Assembly (NCBI RefSeq): GCF_016612865.1
Contig: NZ_JAENZZ010000001.1
Span: 1,364,001-1,428,000, forward strand
Reading direction: 5' to 3'
Source: Blastococcus sp. TML/M2B
GTDB taxonomy: Bacteria; Actinomycetota; Actinomycetes; Mycobacteriales; Geodermatophilaceae
Length of the DNA stretch: 64,000 nt
A program made the translations under genes and the position numbers. The notes under the pieces were generated by a model. It was not told the origin of the DNA. It saw only the letters and a program-made list of their open reading frames with translations, and did not search any database. Positions 15,658 through 23,574 of this stretch are shown here, one piece after another (position 1 is the first letter of the stretch; every line of letters begins with the position of its first letter).

Positions 15658-16587
15658 ATGCAGACGTGGGACGTGCCGGACCTGCTCCTCCGCGGTGCCG
15701 CGCTCGAGGCCGGCTGGAGCGACGACGAGCTGCAGCGCGAGGTCGGCCGCGGGCAGCTGGCCCGGCTGCGACCCGGGGCCTACCTGCCCGTCGACCAGCC
15801 ACCCGATCCGGCCGGACGGCACCGGCGGCTGGTCGCGGCCACTCTCGCCGCGCTGCGCCGTCCCGCGGTGGTCAGCCACCAGTCCGCCGCGGTGCTGCAC
15901 GGGTTGCCCCTCTGGGGCGTCCGGCTCGACCGCGTGCACGTGACCCGCCGTCCGCCCGCCTCGGCGCACGTCGGCCGGCACCTGCACTGCCACGTCGCCC
16001 GCCTCCCCGACGACGACGTCGTCCTGGTGGGTGGGGTGGCGGTCACGAGCCCGCTGCGCACCGTGCTCGACCTCGCCCGGTCGCTCCCGTTCGAGCCGGC
16101 GGTCGTGCTGCTCGACGCGGCGCTGCACGAGCACGTGGTCGGGCCCACCGAGCTGGAGCAGGGGGTGGCCGGGCTCGGGCGTGCGCCGGGGACGCGGGCG
16201 GCGACCCGGGCGGTCCGGTTCGCCGACGCCCGCAGCGACAGCGTGGGGGAGAGCCGCAGCCGGGTGGTGCTGCACCGGGTGGGGCTCGGCCCGTCGACGC
16301 TGCAGCTCGAGGTGCGGACACCGCGCGGCGCCCTGGTGGGCCGGAGCGACTTCGGCTGGGAGAAGGAGGGCGTGCTCGGGGAGTTCGACGGGCGGGTCAA
16401 GTACGGCCGGCTCCTGCGCCCGGGGCAGTCGCCGGGCGACGCCGTCTTCGAGGAGAAGCGCCGCGAGGACGCGCTGCGGGACGAGGGCTGGGGCGTCGTC
16501 CGGTGGACGTGGGACGAACTGGTGCCCGGCGTCCTGGGGCCGCGGGTCCGGCGCGCCCTGGAGCGCGGCCGCCGCCGTCCGGGCTGA
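15658..16587 (+). CDS. AbiEi-antitoxin-like / DUF559-like protein
   Basis: 309 aa, ATG 15658. The N-terminal third resembles the winged-helix domain of AbiEi-type (type IV) antitoxins: LQREVGRGQLARLRPGAYLP, then VVSHQSAAVLHGLPLWG. A middle linker TSPLRTVLDLARSL follows. The C-terminal part has a possible PD-(D/E)xK nuclease core: SDFGW, then GEFDGRVKYG, then VVRWTWDEL, as in DUF559/Vsr-like proteins. No partner toxin gene is adjacent, so such genes may act alone. The gene is flanked on both sides by copies of one 70-bp hairpin, which suggests a small mobile or exchanged cassette. Defence function is inference. Confidence 0.65.
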   Translation: MQTWDVPDLLLRGAALEAGWSDDELQREVGRGQLARLRPGAYLPVDQPPDPAGRHRRLVAATLAALRRPAVVSHQSAAVLHGLPLWGVRLDRVHVTRRPPASAHVGRHLHCHVARLPDDDVVLVGGVAVTSPLRTVLDLARSLPFEPAVVLLDAALHEHVVGPTELEQGVAGLGRAPGTRAATRAVRFADARSDSVGESRSRVVLHRVGLGPSTLQLEVRTPRGALVGRSDFGWEKEGVLGEFDGRVKYGRLLRPGQSPGDAVFEEKRREDALRDEGWGVVRWTWDELVPGVLGPRVRRALERGRRRPG

Positions 16588-16657
16588 CTCTGCGGGCGGA
16601 TTCCGGACGGTGCCGACGCGATCGCGCCCGCACCGTCCGGAACGTGCCCGCAGAGTG
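16587..16657. repeat. Long hairpin repeat, copy B
   Basis: Direct repeat of the element at 15497-15568, beginning at the last base of the preceding stop codon. The inner sequence is identical; only a few arm bases differ, and the differences keep the pairing good. It lies between convergent genes and may terminate both. Confidence 0.75.
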
Positions 16658-16664
16658 GGGAGGG

Positions 16665-17495
16665 CTACTCGAAGGAGTGCTCCGGGCCGGGGAAGACGCC
16701 GCCGCGCACCTCGTCGGCGTACTCCCGGGCGGCGCGCAGCAGCTCACCGCGCAGGTCGGCGTACTTCTTCACGAACTTCGGCACCCGCCCGCTGTTGAGC
16801 CCGGCCATGTCCGGCCACACGAGCACCTGGGCGTCGCAGTCCACGCCGGCGCCGATGCCGACGGTCGGGATGGCCAGCTCGCGCGTCACCTCGGCGGCGA
16901 GCGCGGCCGGCACCATCTCCAGGACGACGGCGAAGGCGCCCGCCTCCTGCACGGCCCGGGCGTCGGCGAGCAGCTGCTCGGCACCCGCCCCGCGGCCCTG
17001 CACCCGGAACCCGCCGAGGGCGTGCTCGCTCTGCGGCGTGAACCCGATGTGCGCCATGACCGGGATCCCCGAGTCGTGCAGCAGCTTGATCTGCGGTGCG
17101 ACCCGGACGCCGCCCTCGAGCTTGACGGCCTGCGCGCCGCCCTCCTTCATCAGCCGCACGGCGGTCTCGAAGGCCTGCTGCGGGCCGGACTCGTAGGAGC
17201 CGAAGGGCAGGTCGGCCACGATCAGCGACCGCTTCGTCGACCGGGTCACGGCCTTGGTGAGCAGCAGCATGTCCTCGACGGTCACCTGCACCGTGCTGGT
17301 GTGCCCGAGGACGACGTTCCCGGCGGAGTCACCGACGAGCATCACCGGGATGCCGGCCTCCTCGAAGATGGCCGCGCTGTAGGTGTCGTAGGCGGTGAGC
17401 ATGGCCCACTTCTCGCCACGCTCCTTGGCCTGCTGCAGGTGGTGCACCCGCACCCGGGCCGTGGTCTTCCCGCCGTACAGCGGCGACTCCGTCAT
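16665..17495 (-). CDS. panB: 3-methyl-2-oxobutanoate hydroxymethyltransferase
   Basis: 276 aa, ATG 17495, GAAGGAG seven bases upstream. It transfers a hydroxymethyl group from methylene-tetrahydrofolate to alpha-ketoisovalerate, the first committed step of pantothenate synthesis. Family landmarks are clear: [30 protein letters not shown] (metal-binding Asp), [25 protein letters not shown] and the catalytic Glu region [13 protein letters not shown]. Length is normal. It is placed after nadE, whose open frame continues over the first ~167 bp of panB in another frame. The pair suggests shared CoA/NAD cofactor supply. Confidence 0.95.
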   Translation of the reverse strand: MTESPLYGGKTTARVRVHHLQQAKERGEKWAMLTAYDTYSAAIFEEAGIPVMLVGDSAGNVVLGHTSTVQVTVEDMLLLTKAVTRSTKRSLIVADLPFGSYESGPQQAFETAVRLMKEGGAQAVKLEGGVRVAPQIKLLHDSGIPVMAHIGFTPQSEHALGGFRVQGRGAGAEQLLADARAVQEAGAFAVVLEMVPAALAAEVTRELAIPTVGIGAGVDCDAQVLVWPDMAGLNSGRVPKFVKKYADLRGELLRAAREYADEVRGGVFPGPEHSFE

Positions 17496-19329
17496 GCCTG
17501 AGCTCCTTCGCGCGCACGGTGGGCAGCGTCTCCCGCCACCGGTTGGTCACGGGCAGCCGCCGGTCGCGGCCGAACGCCTTGAGGCTGATCTTGGTGCCGG
17601 GGGCCGACTGCCGGCGCTTGAACTCGGCGGTGTCGACGAGCCGGAGCACCCGCGCCACCACCTCGGGGTCGTGGCCACGCTCGAGCAGCTCGGCCATGCC
17701 GAGGTCGCGGTCGACGTAGTCGGCGATGACGGCGTCGAGCACCTCGTAGGAGGGCAGCGAGTCGCTGTCCTGCTGGCCGGGTGCGAGCTCGGCCGACGGC
17801 GGCTTGTCGATGGAGTTCTGCGGGATGGGCTCGGTCTCGCCCCGCTCCCGCGCGGAGGCGTTGCGCCAGCGGGCGAGGTCCCACACCAGGGTCTTCGGCA
17901 CGTCCTTGATCGGGGCGAACCCGCCGGCGGCGTCCCCGTAGAGCGTGGAGTAGCCGACGGCCACCTCGCTCTTGTTCGACGTCGCCAGCAGCAGGTGCCC
18001 GTGCTGGTTGGACAGCCCCATGAGCAGCGTCCCGCGAACCCGGGCCTGCAGGTTCTCCGCGGCGACGCCGGACAGCTCCACCGACGCCTCGTACGCGTCG
18101 ACCATCGGCGCGATCGGGACGACGGAGTAGTGCATGCCCAGCCGGCGTGCGGAGTCCTCGGCGTCGGACAGCGAGTGCTCGCTGGACCACTTCGACGGCA
18201 GCCCGACCCCGTGCACCCGGTCGGCGCCCAGCGCGTCGACCGCCAGGGCCGCGACCAGGGCCGAGTCGATGCCGCCGGACATGCCGAGCACGACCGAGGG
18301 CATGCCGTTCTTGTCGATGAAGTCGCGCAGCCCCAGGACGAGTGCCCGCCACACCTCCTCGGCGTCGCTGAGCGGCTCGACGACGGTCGCGTGCCGCCGC
18401 TCGAACGCGGCGACCGGCTCCTCGGAGACGACGTGCCGGGTGACCGTCATCGGGCCGATCCGGCCCTCGCGCCGCTCGGGCACCGACGAAGGGTCGAGGT
18501 CCAGGTCGATCGTCGCCAGGTGCTCGACGAACTGGGGGGAGCGGGCCAGCAGCGTGCCGTCGGCGGCGACCGCCATCGAATCGCCGTCGAAGACCAGCTC
18601 GTCCTGCCCGCCGACCTGGTTGCAGTACAGGACGGTCGCCCGCGCCTCGGCCGCGCGCCGGCGGACCAGCGGCAGCCGCAGGTCGTCCTTGGCCCGTTCG
18701 TAGGGGGAGGCGTTGGGGGAGACGACCAGGTCGACGCCGGCCTGGCCGGCGACCCCGCACGGCCCGCCCTCGACCCAGAGGTCCTCGCAGATCGTCAGCG
18801 CGACGTCGACACCGTGCAGCCGCACGACCGGCAGCTCGGTGCCGGGCACGAAGTAGCGCGCCTCGTCGAAGACGCCGTAGTTGGGCAGGTGCCGCTTGTA
18901 GTAGCGGACGACGACCTCGCCCCCGAACAGCAGCGCGGCGGCGTTGCGGGGCGCACCGCGGCGCGGGTTGGCATCGCCGGGCCGGTCGTCGTCGGTCGGC
19001 GGCTGGTCGACCGGTGCCGGCCCGCTGCCCTCGGTGTGCGCGAGGTAGCCGACGACGACGGCGATGCCGCCGAGGCCCCGGTCGGCCAGCGCGGCGGCCA
19101 GCTCCACCAGCCCGCGCTCGCTGGCGCGGGCGAAGGACTCGCGCAGGACGAGGTCCTCGGGCGGGTAGCCGGTCAGCGTCATCTCGGGGAACACCACGAG
19201 GTGCGCGTTCTCGGCGGCCGCCCGCGCGGTCCACCGCACCACGAGCTCGCTGTTGCCCTCGAGGTCACCGACGCGGGTGTCCACCTGCGCCATCGCCACC
19301 CGGAGCTGCACCGGTCCTTGATCGCTCAC
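17329..19329 (-). CDS. nadE: Glutamine-dependent NAD+ synthetase
   Basis: GTG 19329. The N-terminal nitrilase-like glutaminase domain has its triad in [14 protein letters not shown] (Glu), [14 protein letters not shown] (Lys) and TICEDLW (Cys). The C-terminal ATP-pyrophosphatase domain has the P-loop SGGIDSAL near residue 305 and [16 protein letters not shown]. It amidates nicotinate adenine dinucleotide with ammonia from Gln. The family normally ends shortly after LPVTNRWRE. Here the frame runs about 60 codons further, overlapping the start of panB, to a stop at 17329. That tail is Arg/Gly-rich and probably not native; a lost base near 17510 would end the protein at 17492 instead. Confidence 0.9.
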   Translation of the reverse strand: MSDQGPVQLRVAMAQVDTRVGDLEGNSELVVRWTARAAAENAHLVVFPEMTLTGYPPEDLVLRESFARASERGLVELAAALADRGLGGIAVVVGYLAHTEGSGPAPVDQPPTDDDRPGDANPRRGAPRNAAALLFGGEVVVRYYKRHLPNYGVFDEARYFVPGTELPVVRLHGVDVALTICEDLWVEGGPCGVAGQAGVDLVVSPNASPYERAKDDLRLPLVRRRAAEARATVLYCNQVGGQDELVFDGDSMAVAADGTLLARSPQFVEHLATIDLDLDPSSVPERREGRIGPMTVTRHVVSEEPVAAFERRHATVVEPLSDAEEVWRALVLGLRDFIDKNGMPSVVLGMSGGIDSALVAALAVDALGADRVHGVGLPSKWSSEHSLSDAEDSARRLGMHYSVVPIAPMVDAYEASVELSGVAAENLQARVRGTLLMGLSNQHGHLLLATSNKSEVAVGYSTLYGDAAGGFAPIKDVPKTLVWDLARWRNASARERGETEPIPQNSIDKPPSAELAPGQQDSDSLPSYEVLDAVIADYVDRDLGMAELLERGHDPEVVARVLRLVDTAEFKRRQSAPGTKISLKAFGRDRRLPVTNRWRETLPTVRAKELRHDGVAAVRREDHGPGAGAPPAAGQGAWREVGHAHRLRHLQRGHLRGGRHPGDARR

Positions 19330-19453
19330 GGCGCACAGTCTGGTCTCGGACGTGCGACGGGGGCCAGGCGGGCCGTCCGCCGGGTGGGGAAGCGCGGGCC
19401 CGCGTGGCGTGCCGGGTGTCCTACGCCCCCCGTTGGGGGCAGGGTGGCGGCAC

Positions 19454-19469
19454 GTCACATCCCGGAAAC
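19454..19469 (+). promoter_or_regulatory. GlnR-type box upstream of glnA2
   Basis: GTCAC-n6-GAAAC is a 10/10 match to the GlnR core gTnAC-n6-GaAAC known from Streptomyces and mycobacteria. It lies 24 bp before the chosen start, closer than usual for an activator site. Only one a/b pair is present. Confidence 0.6.
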
Positions 19470-19492
19470 GAGCGGACGAGAGCATGGCGAGC

Positions 19493-20833
19493 ATGGATCG
19501 ACAGCAGGAGTTCGTCCTGCGCACCCTGGAAGAGCGCGACATCCGGTTCGTCCGGCTGTGGTTCACCGACGTCTCGGGCTACCTCAAGGCCGTCGCGGTG
19601 GCGCCGGCCGAGATCGAGGCGGCGTTCGCCGAGGGCATCGGCTTCGACGGGTCGGCGATCGAGGGCTTCGCCCGCGTCTACGAATCCGACATGCTCGCCA
19701 AGCCCGACCCGGGCACCTTCCAGGTGATGCCCGGGCGCGACGGCCGGCCCAGCGACACCGCGCGGATGTTCTGCGACATCACGCTGCCCGACGGCTCGCC
19801 GTCCTGGGCCGACCCCCGGCACGTGCTGCGCCGGGCGCTGGCCAAGGCCGCGGACATGGGGTTCACCTTCTACACGCACCCCGAGATCGAGTTCTTCCTG
19901 CTCAAGGACCTGCCGACCGACGGCACGGCCCCCGAGCCGGCCGACACCGGCGGCTACTTCGACCTCTCCACGCACAACGTGGCCCACGACTTCCGCCGCG
20001 AGGCGGTGTTCGCGCTCGAGGCGATGGGCATCTCGGTCGAGTTCAGCCACCACGAGGTCGCTCCCGGCCAGCAGGAGATCGACCTGCGCTACGCCGACGC
20101 GCTGTCGATGGCGGACAACATCATGACGCTGCGGCACGTCGTCCGGGAGGTGGCGCTGGGTCAGGGCGTGCACGCCACGTTCATGCCCAAGCCGTTCACC
20201 GAGCTCGCGGGCTCCGCGATGCACACGCACTTCTCGCTCTTCGAGGGCGACCGCAACGCCTTCTACGACGCCGCCGACCCGATCCGGCTGTCGACGACGG
20301 CCAAGCAGTTCATCGCCGGCCTGCTCACCCACGCGCGCGAGGTCACCGCCGTCACCAACCAGACGGTCAACTCCTACCGGCGGCTGCTGGCCGGCACCGA
20401 GGCGCCGACGGCGGCCACCTGGGGCCGGGCCAACCGCTCGGCGCTGGTGCGGCTGCCCGAGTACAAGCCGAGCAAGGCGCAGTCGGCCCGCGTGGAGGTC
20501 CGGTCGCCGGACTCCGCCTGCAACCCGTACCTGACCTTCGCGGTCCTGCTCGCCGCCGGGCTCAAGGGCATCGAGAAGGGCTACGAGCTGCCGCCCGAGG
20601 CCGAGGACGACGTCTGGTCGCTCACCGACACCGAGCGCCGCGCGGCCGGCTACGAGGACCTGCCGGTCTCCCTCGGCGAGGCGCTGACCGCCATGCAGAG
20701 CAGCGAGCTGGTCGCCGAGACCCTCGGCGAGCACGTCTTCGAGTTCTTCCTGCGCAACAAGTGGGAGGAGTTCAACTCCTACCGGCGCAACGTGACGCCG
20801 TTCGAGCTGCAGCGCTACCTGCCGGGTCTCTGA
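19493..20833 (+). CDS. glnA2: Glutamine synthetase, GlnA2 type
   Basis: 446 aa from ATG 19493 (MDRQQEFVLRTLEERDIRF). This start matches the GlnA2 branch; ATG 19484 is also possible. GS landmarks: GIGFDGSAIEGF, FTFYTHPEIEFFLLK, the H-x-H of AMHTHFSLF, NSYRRL and the NR of GRANRSAL. At the place where GlnA1 has the adenylylated Tyr (DLYELPPE), this protein has EDDVWSLTD with no Tyr, so it should escape GlnE control. GlnA2 homologues are accessory synthetases, some acting on other amines. A GlnR-type box sits just upstream. glnE lies 2.7 kb further on. Confidence 0.9.
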   Translation: MDRQQEFVLRTLEERDIRFVRLWFTDVSGYLKAVAVAPAEIEAAFAEGIGFDGSAIEGFARVYESDMLAKPDPGTFQVMPGRDGRPSDTARMFCDITLPDGSPSWADPRHVLRRALAKAADMGFTFYTHPEIEFFLLKDLPTDGTAPEPADTGGYFDLSTHNVAHDFRREAVFALEAMGISVEFSHHEVAPGQQEIDLRYADALSMADNIMTLRHVVREVALGQGVHATFMPKPFTELAGSAMHTHFSLFEGDRNAFYDAADPIRLSTTAKQFIAGLLTHAREVTAVTNQTVNSYRRLLAGTEAPTAATWGRANRSALVRLPEYKPSKAQSARVEVRSPDSACNPYLTFAVLLAAGLKGIEKGYELPPEAEDDVWSLTDTERRAAGYEDLPVSLGEALTAMQSSELVAETLGEHVFEFFLRNKWEEFNSYRRNVTPFELQRYLPGL

Positions 20834-20857
20834 GCGGGCCGGCGCCGTCGGGGCCGG

Positions 20858-22714
20858 TCAGCGGACCGCGACCTCCCCGACGGCGCCGAAGGTCAGGCAC
20901 GCGCCGAACCCGTCGGTCCCGCTGGCCACCCGCACCGCGGGCACCGGCCCCTCCAGCCGGACGAACACCCGGCCGAAGCCGGCCGTCACCGGCGCCCGTA
21001 CGACCGCGCCACCGCCCTCGGCGGCGACCTCGAGGACGCCGTCCTGGTTGGCGATGTAGTCCAGCTGCACCGTCCACACCCAGCCCGGCAGCGCGGCCCC
21101 GAGCGGCAGCGTCGCCGGTGCCCCCGGCAGCATCGGGTGGCCGCAGAGCGGGTCCGGTCCGGGCAGCACCGGGACGGCGGGCACGAGGACGGCGGGCACG
21201 AGGCGGCCGGCGCCGTCGAGCAGCTGCAGCTCGGTCGTCCAGGCGGCGAACGGCGGGCGGTCGGGCAGCGCGGCCAGCAGGCCGTGCAGCGAGTGGGCCG
21301 GCGGGGCCATGCCCGCCGTGACGAGCAGCGGGAGCGCCTGGTCCAGCAGAGGGGTGCGGCCGGCCGCGGCGAGCGAGGCCCGGGCGGTGGACAGGTACTC
21401 CCCGGTGCGGTTGCCCTGCCAGGCCTCGGCGTGGTCCACCGTCGAGCGCACCCCGCTCGCGACGAACGCCGCGGTCAGCACCCCGGTCAGCACGGCCGCG
21501 GTCACCGCGGGCGCCGGCGGATCCGGGGCGGCCGGTCGAACCGGCCCGGCGCGAACACGTCGCGGAGCGGCAGGGTGAGCAGCAGCGCACCGGCGATCGG
21601 CAGCACGACGGCATCGGCGGCGAAGTAGCGGTAGGCCAGCGGCACGACCTCCCCCAGGCCCAGGGAGGCCCGGCCGATCGCCGCCATCAGCAGCCCGGCG
21701 AGGACGGCGCCGGCGGTCATGGACCAGACCGTCACGGCGCCGCGCAGCCGCACGGCGGTCCAGGCGAAGGCCCCGGCGAGGACCACGCAGCCGGCCACCG
21801 TCGCCCGGTGCGGAGGGTTGGAGAGGGGGGAGCCGGCGTCCAGGAGGACCCAGTCCCAGGGCCCGCCGACCACCGCGGGCGCGATCGCGCGCAGACCGGT
21901 CGTGAGCGTGGCGACGACGTCGTCGGTGCTGCCGGCGCTCACGGGCGAGTGCTCGCGCGTGAGCAGGTAGGTCACCGCCCACACCAGGACGACGACGGCG
22001 GTGCCCGCCCACAGCGCCCGGGCCTGGCGCACCGCGGCCGCCACGGGATGGCGCGCGCCGTCGCGCAGGAGCACCACGACCACGACGACGAACGCGATGG
22101 GCGGCAGCAGCACCGCCTTGAGGTAGAACGCGAACGCGAAGGCGAGCGCCGCGGTGCCGCTCACGGCGTGCCGCCGCCGTCCGGTCTGCGCGTACCGCAC
22201 GGCGGCCGCGACGTACCAGGCCAGCCCGATCTGCAGCGGGAGCGAGTTCAGCGCCGCCGCCCACCAGGTGGCCGCGCCCAGCGCCACCGGCGTGAACAAC
22301 CCGAAGGTCAGGGGCACCAGCAGCACCGGCCGGTCCCCGACCAGCACCCACAGCACGCGCAGCAGGGCGAGGGAGGCCAGCGCCTGCAGCAGCACGAGGG
22401 AGACCGCGGCCGGCCACCACTCCAGCGGCGCGGCCCGCTCGGCGAGGCCGGCGACGAGGAAGCTGCCCGGCATGAGGTGGCCGTCGTAGTCCTGGAGCAG
22501 GAGCTCGCGCGACGAACAGCGGGAGCCGGTCGGAGAGCAGCTGCAGGTGCAGGTCGTCGCCGTAGAAGCTCCGCTGCGCGAACACCCACGTGCGCAGTCC
22601 CAGCTGGGCGGCGACCAGCAGCAGCGCGACCGGCAGCACCGACCGGGCGCGCCGCGGCATGACCGCGGCCGACGGCGGCCGTGCGACGGAGCCCGGGACC
22701 GCCCGGACCGGCAT
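20858..22714 (-). CDS. GT-C-like polytopic membrane protein A, frame broken twice
   Basis: About 618 aa read across two indels. ATG 22714 begins MPVRAVPGSV; a first helix is followed by FYGDDLHLQLLSDR. Near 22508 one extra base is skipped to reach RELLLQDYDGHLMPGSFLV. Ten or more hydrophobic helices follow. Near 21517 a second shift leads to APAVTAAVLTGV and the soluble C-terminal domain (CLTFGAVGEVAVR end). The acidic DD pair in the first outer loop and the helix pattern resemble GT-C glycosyltransferases that use lipid-linked sugars. It is a paralogue of the gene at 26765: both share a DD motif, an x-GHL motif and an ALPLQI-like stretch. Substrate unknown. Confidence 0.6.
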   Translation of the reverse strand: MPVRAVPGSVARPPSAAVMPRRARSVLPVALLLVAAQLGLRTWVFAQRSFYGDDLHLQLLSDRLPLFVARAPAPGLRRPPHAGQLPRRRPRRAGRAAGVVAGRGLPRAAAGAGLPRPAARAVGAGRGPAGAAGAPDLRVVHAGGAGRGHLVGGGAELAPAADRAGLVRRGRRAVRADRTAAARRERHRGARLRVRVLPQGGAAAAHRVRRRGRGAPARRRAPSRGGRGAPGPGAVGGHRRRRPGVGGDLPAHARALARERRQHRRRRRHAHDRSARDRARGGRRALGLGPPGRRLPPLQPSAPGDGGRLRGPRRGLRLDRRAAARRRDGLVHDRRRRPRRAADGGDRPGLPGPGGGRAAGLPLLRRRCRRAADRRCAAAHPAAPRRVRAGPVRPAAPDPPAPAVTAAVLTGVLTAAFVASGVRSTVDHAEAWQGNRTGEYLSTARASLAAAGRTPLLDQALPLLVTAGMAPPAHSLHGLLAALPDRPPFAAWTTELQLLDGAGRLVPAVLVPAVPVLPGPDPLCGHPMLPGAPATLPLGAALPGWVWTVQLDYIANQDGVLEVAAEGGGAVVRAPVTAGFGRVFVRLEGPVPAVRVASGTDGFGACLTFGAVGEVAVR

Positions 22715-22838
22715 GGTGTCCACGGTGCCCCTCCCCGCCGGCGGCTTCCGGAGTTTAGGCCCGCCGCGGTGCCGGAGGGGGTCGGGAACGCACCCGTCCG
22801 AGCGGGGCCCGAGGGGATGCGCCGCTAATCTCGACCGC

Positions 22839-23570
22839 GTGGCCAGCCTCCTCGTCGTCGTCCCGAGCGAGACCGACCCGCCCGCCCGGCTGGGGGAGTG
22901 GCTGGCCGCGGCCGGCCTGACCCTCGACGAGCGGTACCTCGACCGCGGGGACGCGCTGCCCGGCACGCTGGACGGGCACGACGGGCTGCTCGTCCTGGGC
23001 GGCCCGCAGTCGGCGACCGACGACGAGGCCACCAGCCCCGAGCTCGTCGGACTGCGCGCGCTCCTGCGGCAGGCGATCGACGACGACACGCCCAGCCTCG
23101 CGGTCTGCCTGGGTGCCCAGCTGCTCGCCGACGTCGGTGGGGGCGCGGTCCGGCGCGGCACCGAGGGCCCCGAGGTCGGCGCGGCCCTGGTCGCCAAGCG
23201 GGACGCCGCCTACGCCGACCCGGTCTTCGGGCCGCTGCCGCTCACCCCCGACGTCGTCGAGTGGCACCACGACGAGATCGCCGCGCTGCCGCCGGGCGCC
23301 ACGCTGCTGGCCAGCAACGCGCACTACGAGAACCAGGCCTTCCGCGTGGGCGAGGCGGTCTACGGCCTGCAGTTCCACATCGAGACGACGCCGGACATGG
23401 TGCGGGCCTGGGCGGCGGCCGACCGCTCCGGGGTGGCGGCGGCACCGGTGGACGCCGAGACGCTCTGCGCCCGCTCCGACGCCGTGCACGACGACCTCGC
23501 CGAGACGTGGGCACCGTTCGCCGCGCGCTTCGCCGACCTGGTGCGGGCGCACGCCCCGCAGGCGGGCTGA
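22839..23570 (+). CDS. Class I glutamine amidotransferase-like protein
   Basis: 243 aa, GTG 22839. A TAATCT -10 box (22826-22831) ends seven bases before the GTG, so the mRNA is probably leaderless. GATase landmarks: GLLVLGGPQSATDDE, the nucleophile in LAVCLGAQLLADVGGG, VVEWHHDEIAALPPG, and the His-Glu pair in GLQFHIETTPDMV. This triad makes ammonia from Gln, or acts on a small amide. No synthetase domain is fused. Four bases separate its stop from the glnE start, so the two genes may form an operon with a link to nitrogen metabolism. The true substrate is unknown. Confidence 0.85.
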   Translation: MASLLVVVPSETDPPARLGEWLAAAGLTLDERYLDRGDALPGTLDGHDGLLVLGGPQSATDDEATSPELVGLRALLRQAIDDDTPSLAVCLGAQLLADVGGGAVRRGTEGPEVGAALVAKRDAAYADPVFGPLPLTPDVVEWHHDEIAALPPGATLLASNAHYENQAFRVGEAVYGLQFHIETTPDMVRAWAAADRSGVAAAPVDAETLCARSDAVHDDLAETWAPFAARFADLVRAHAPQAG

Positions 23571-23574
23571 GCCC

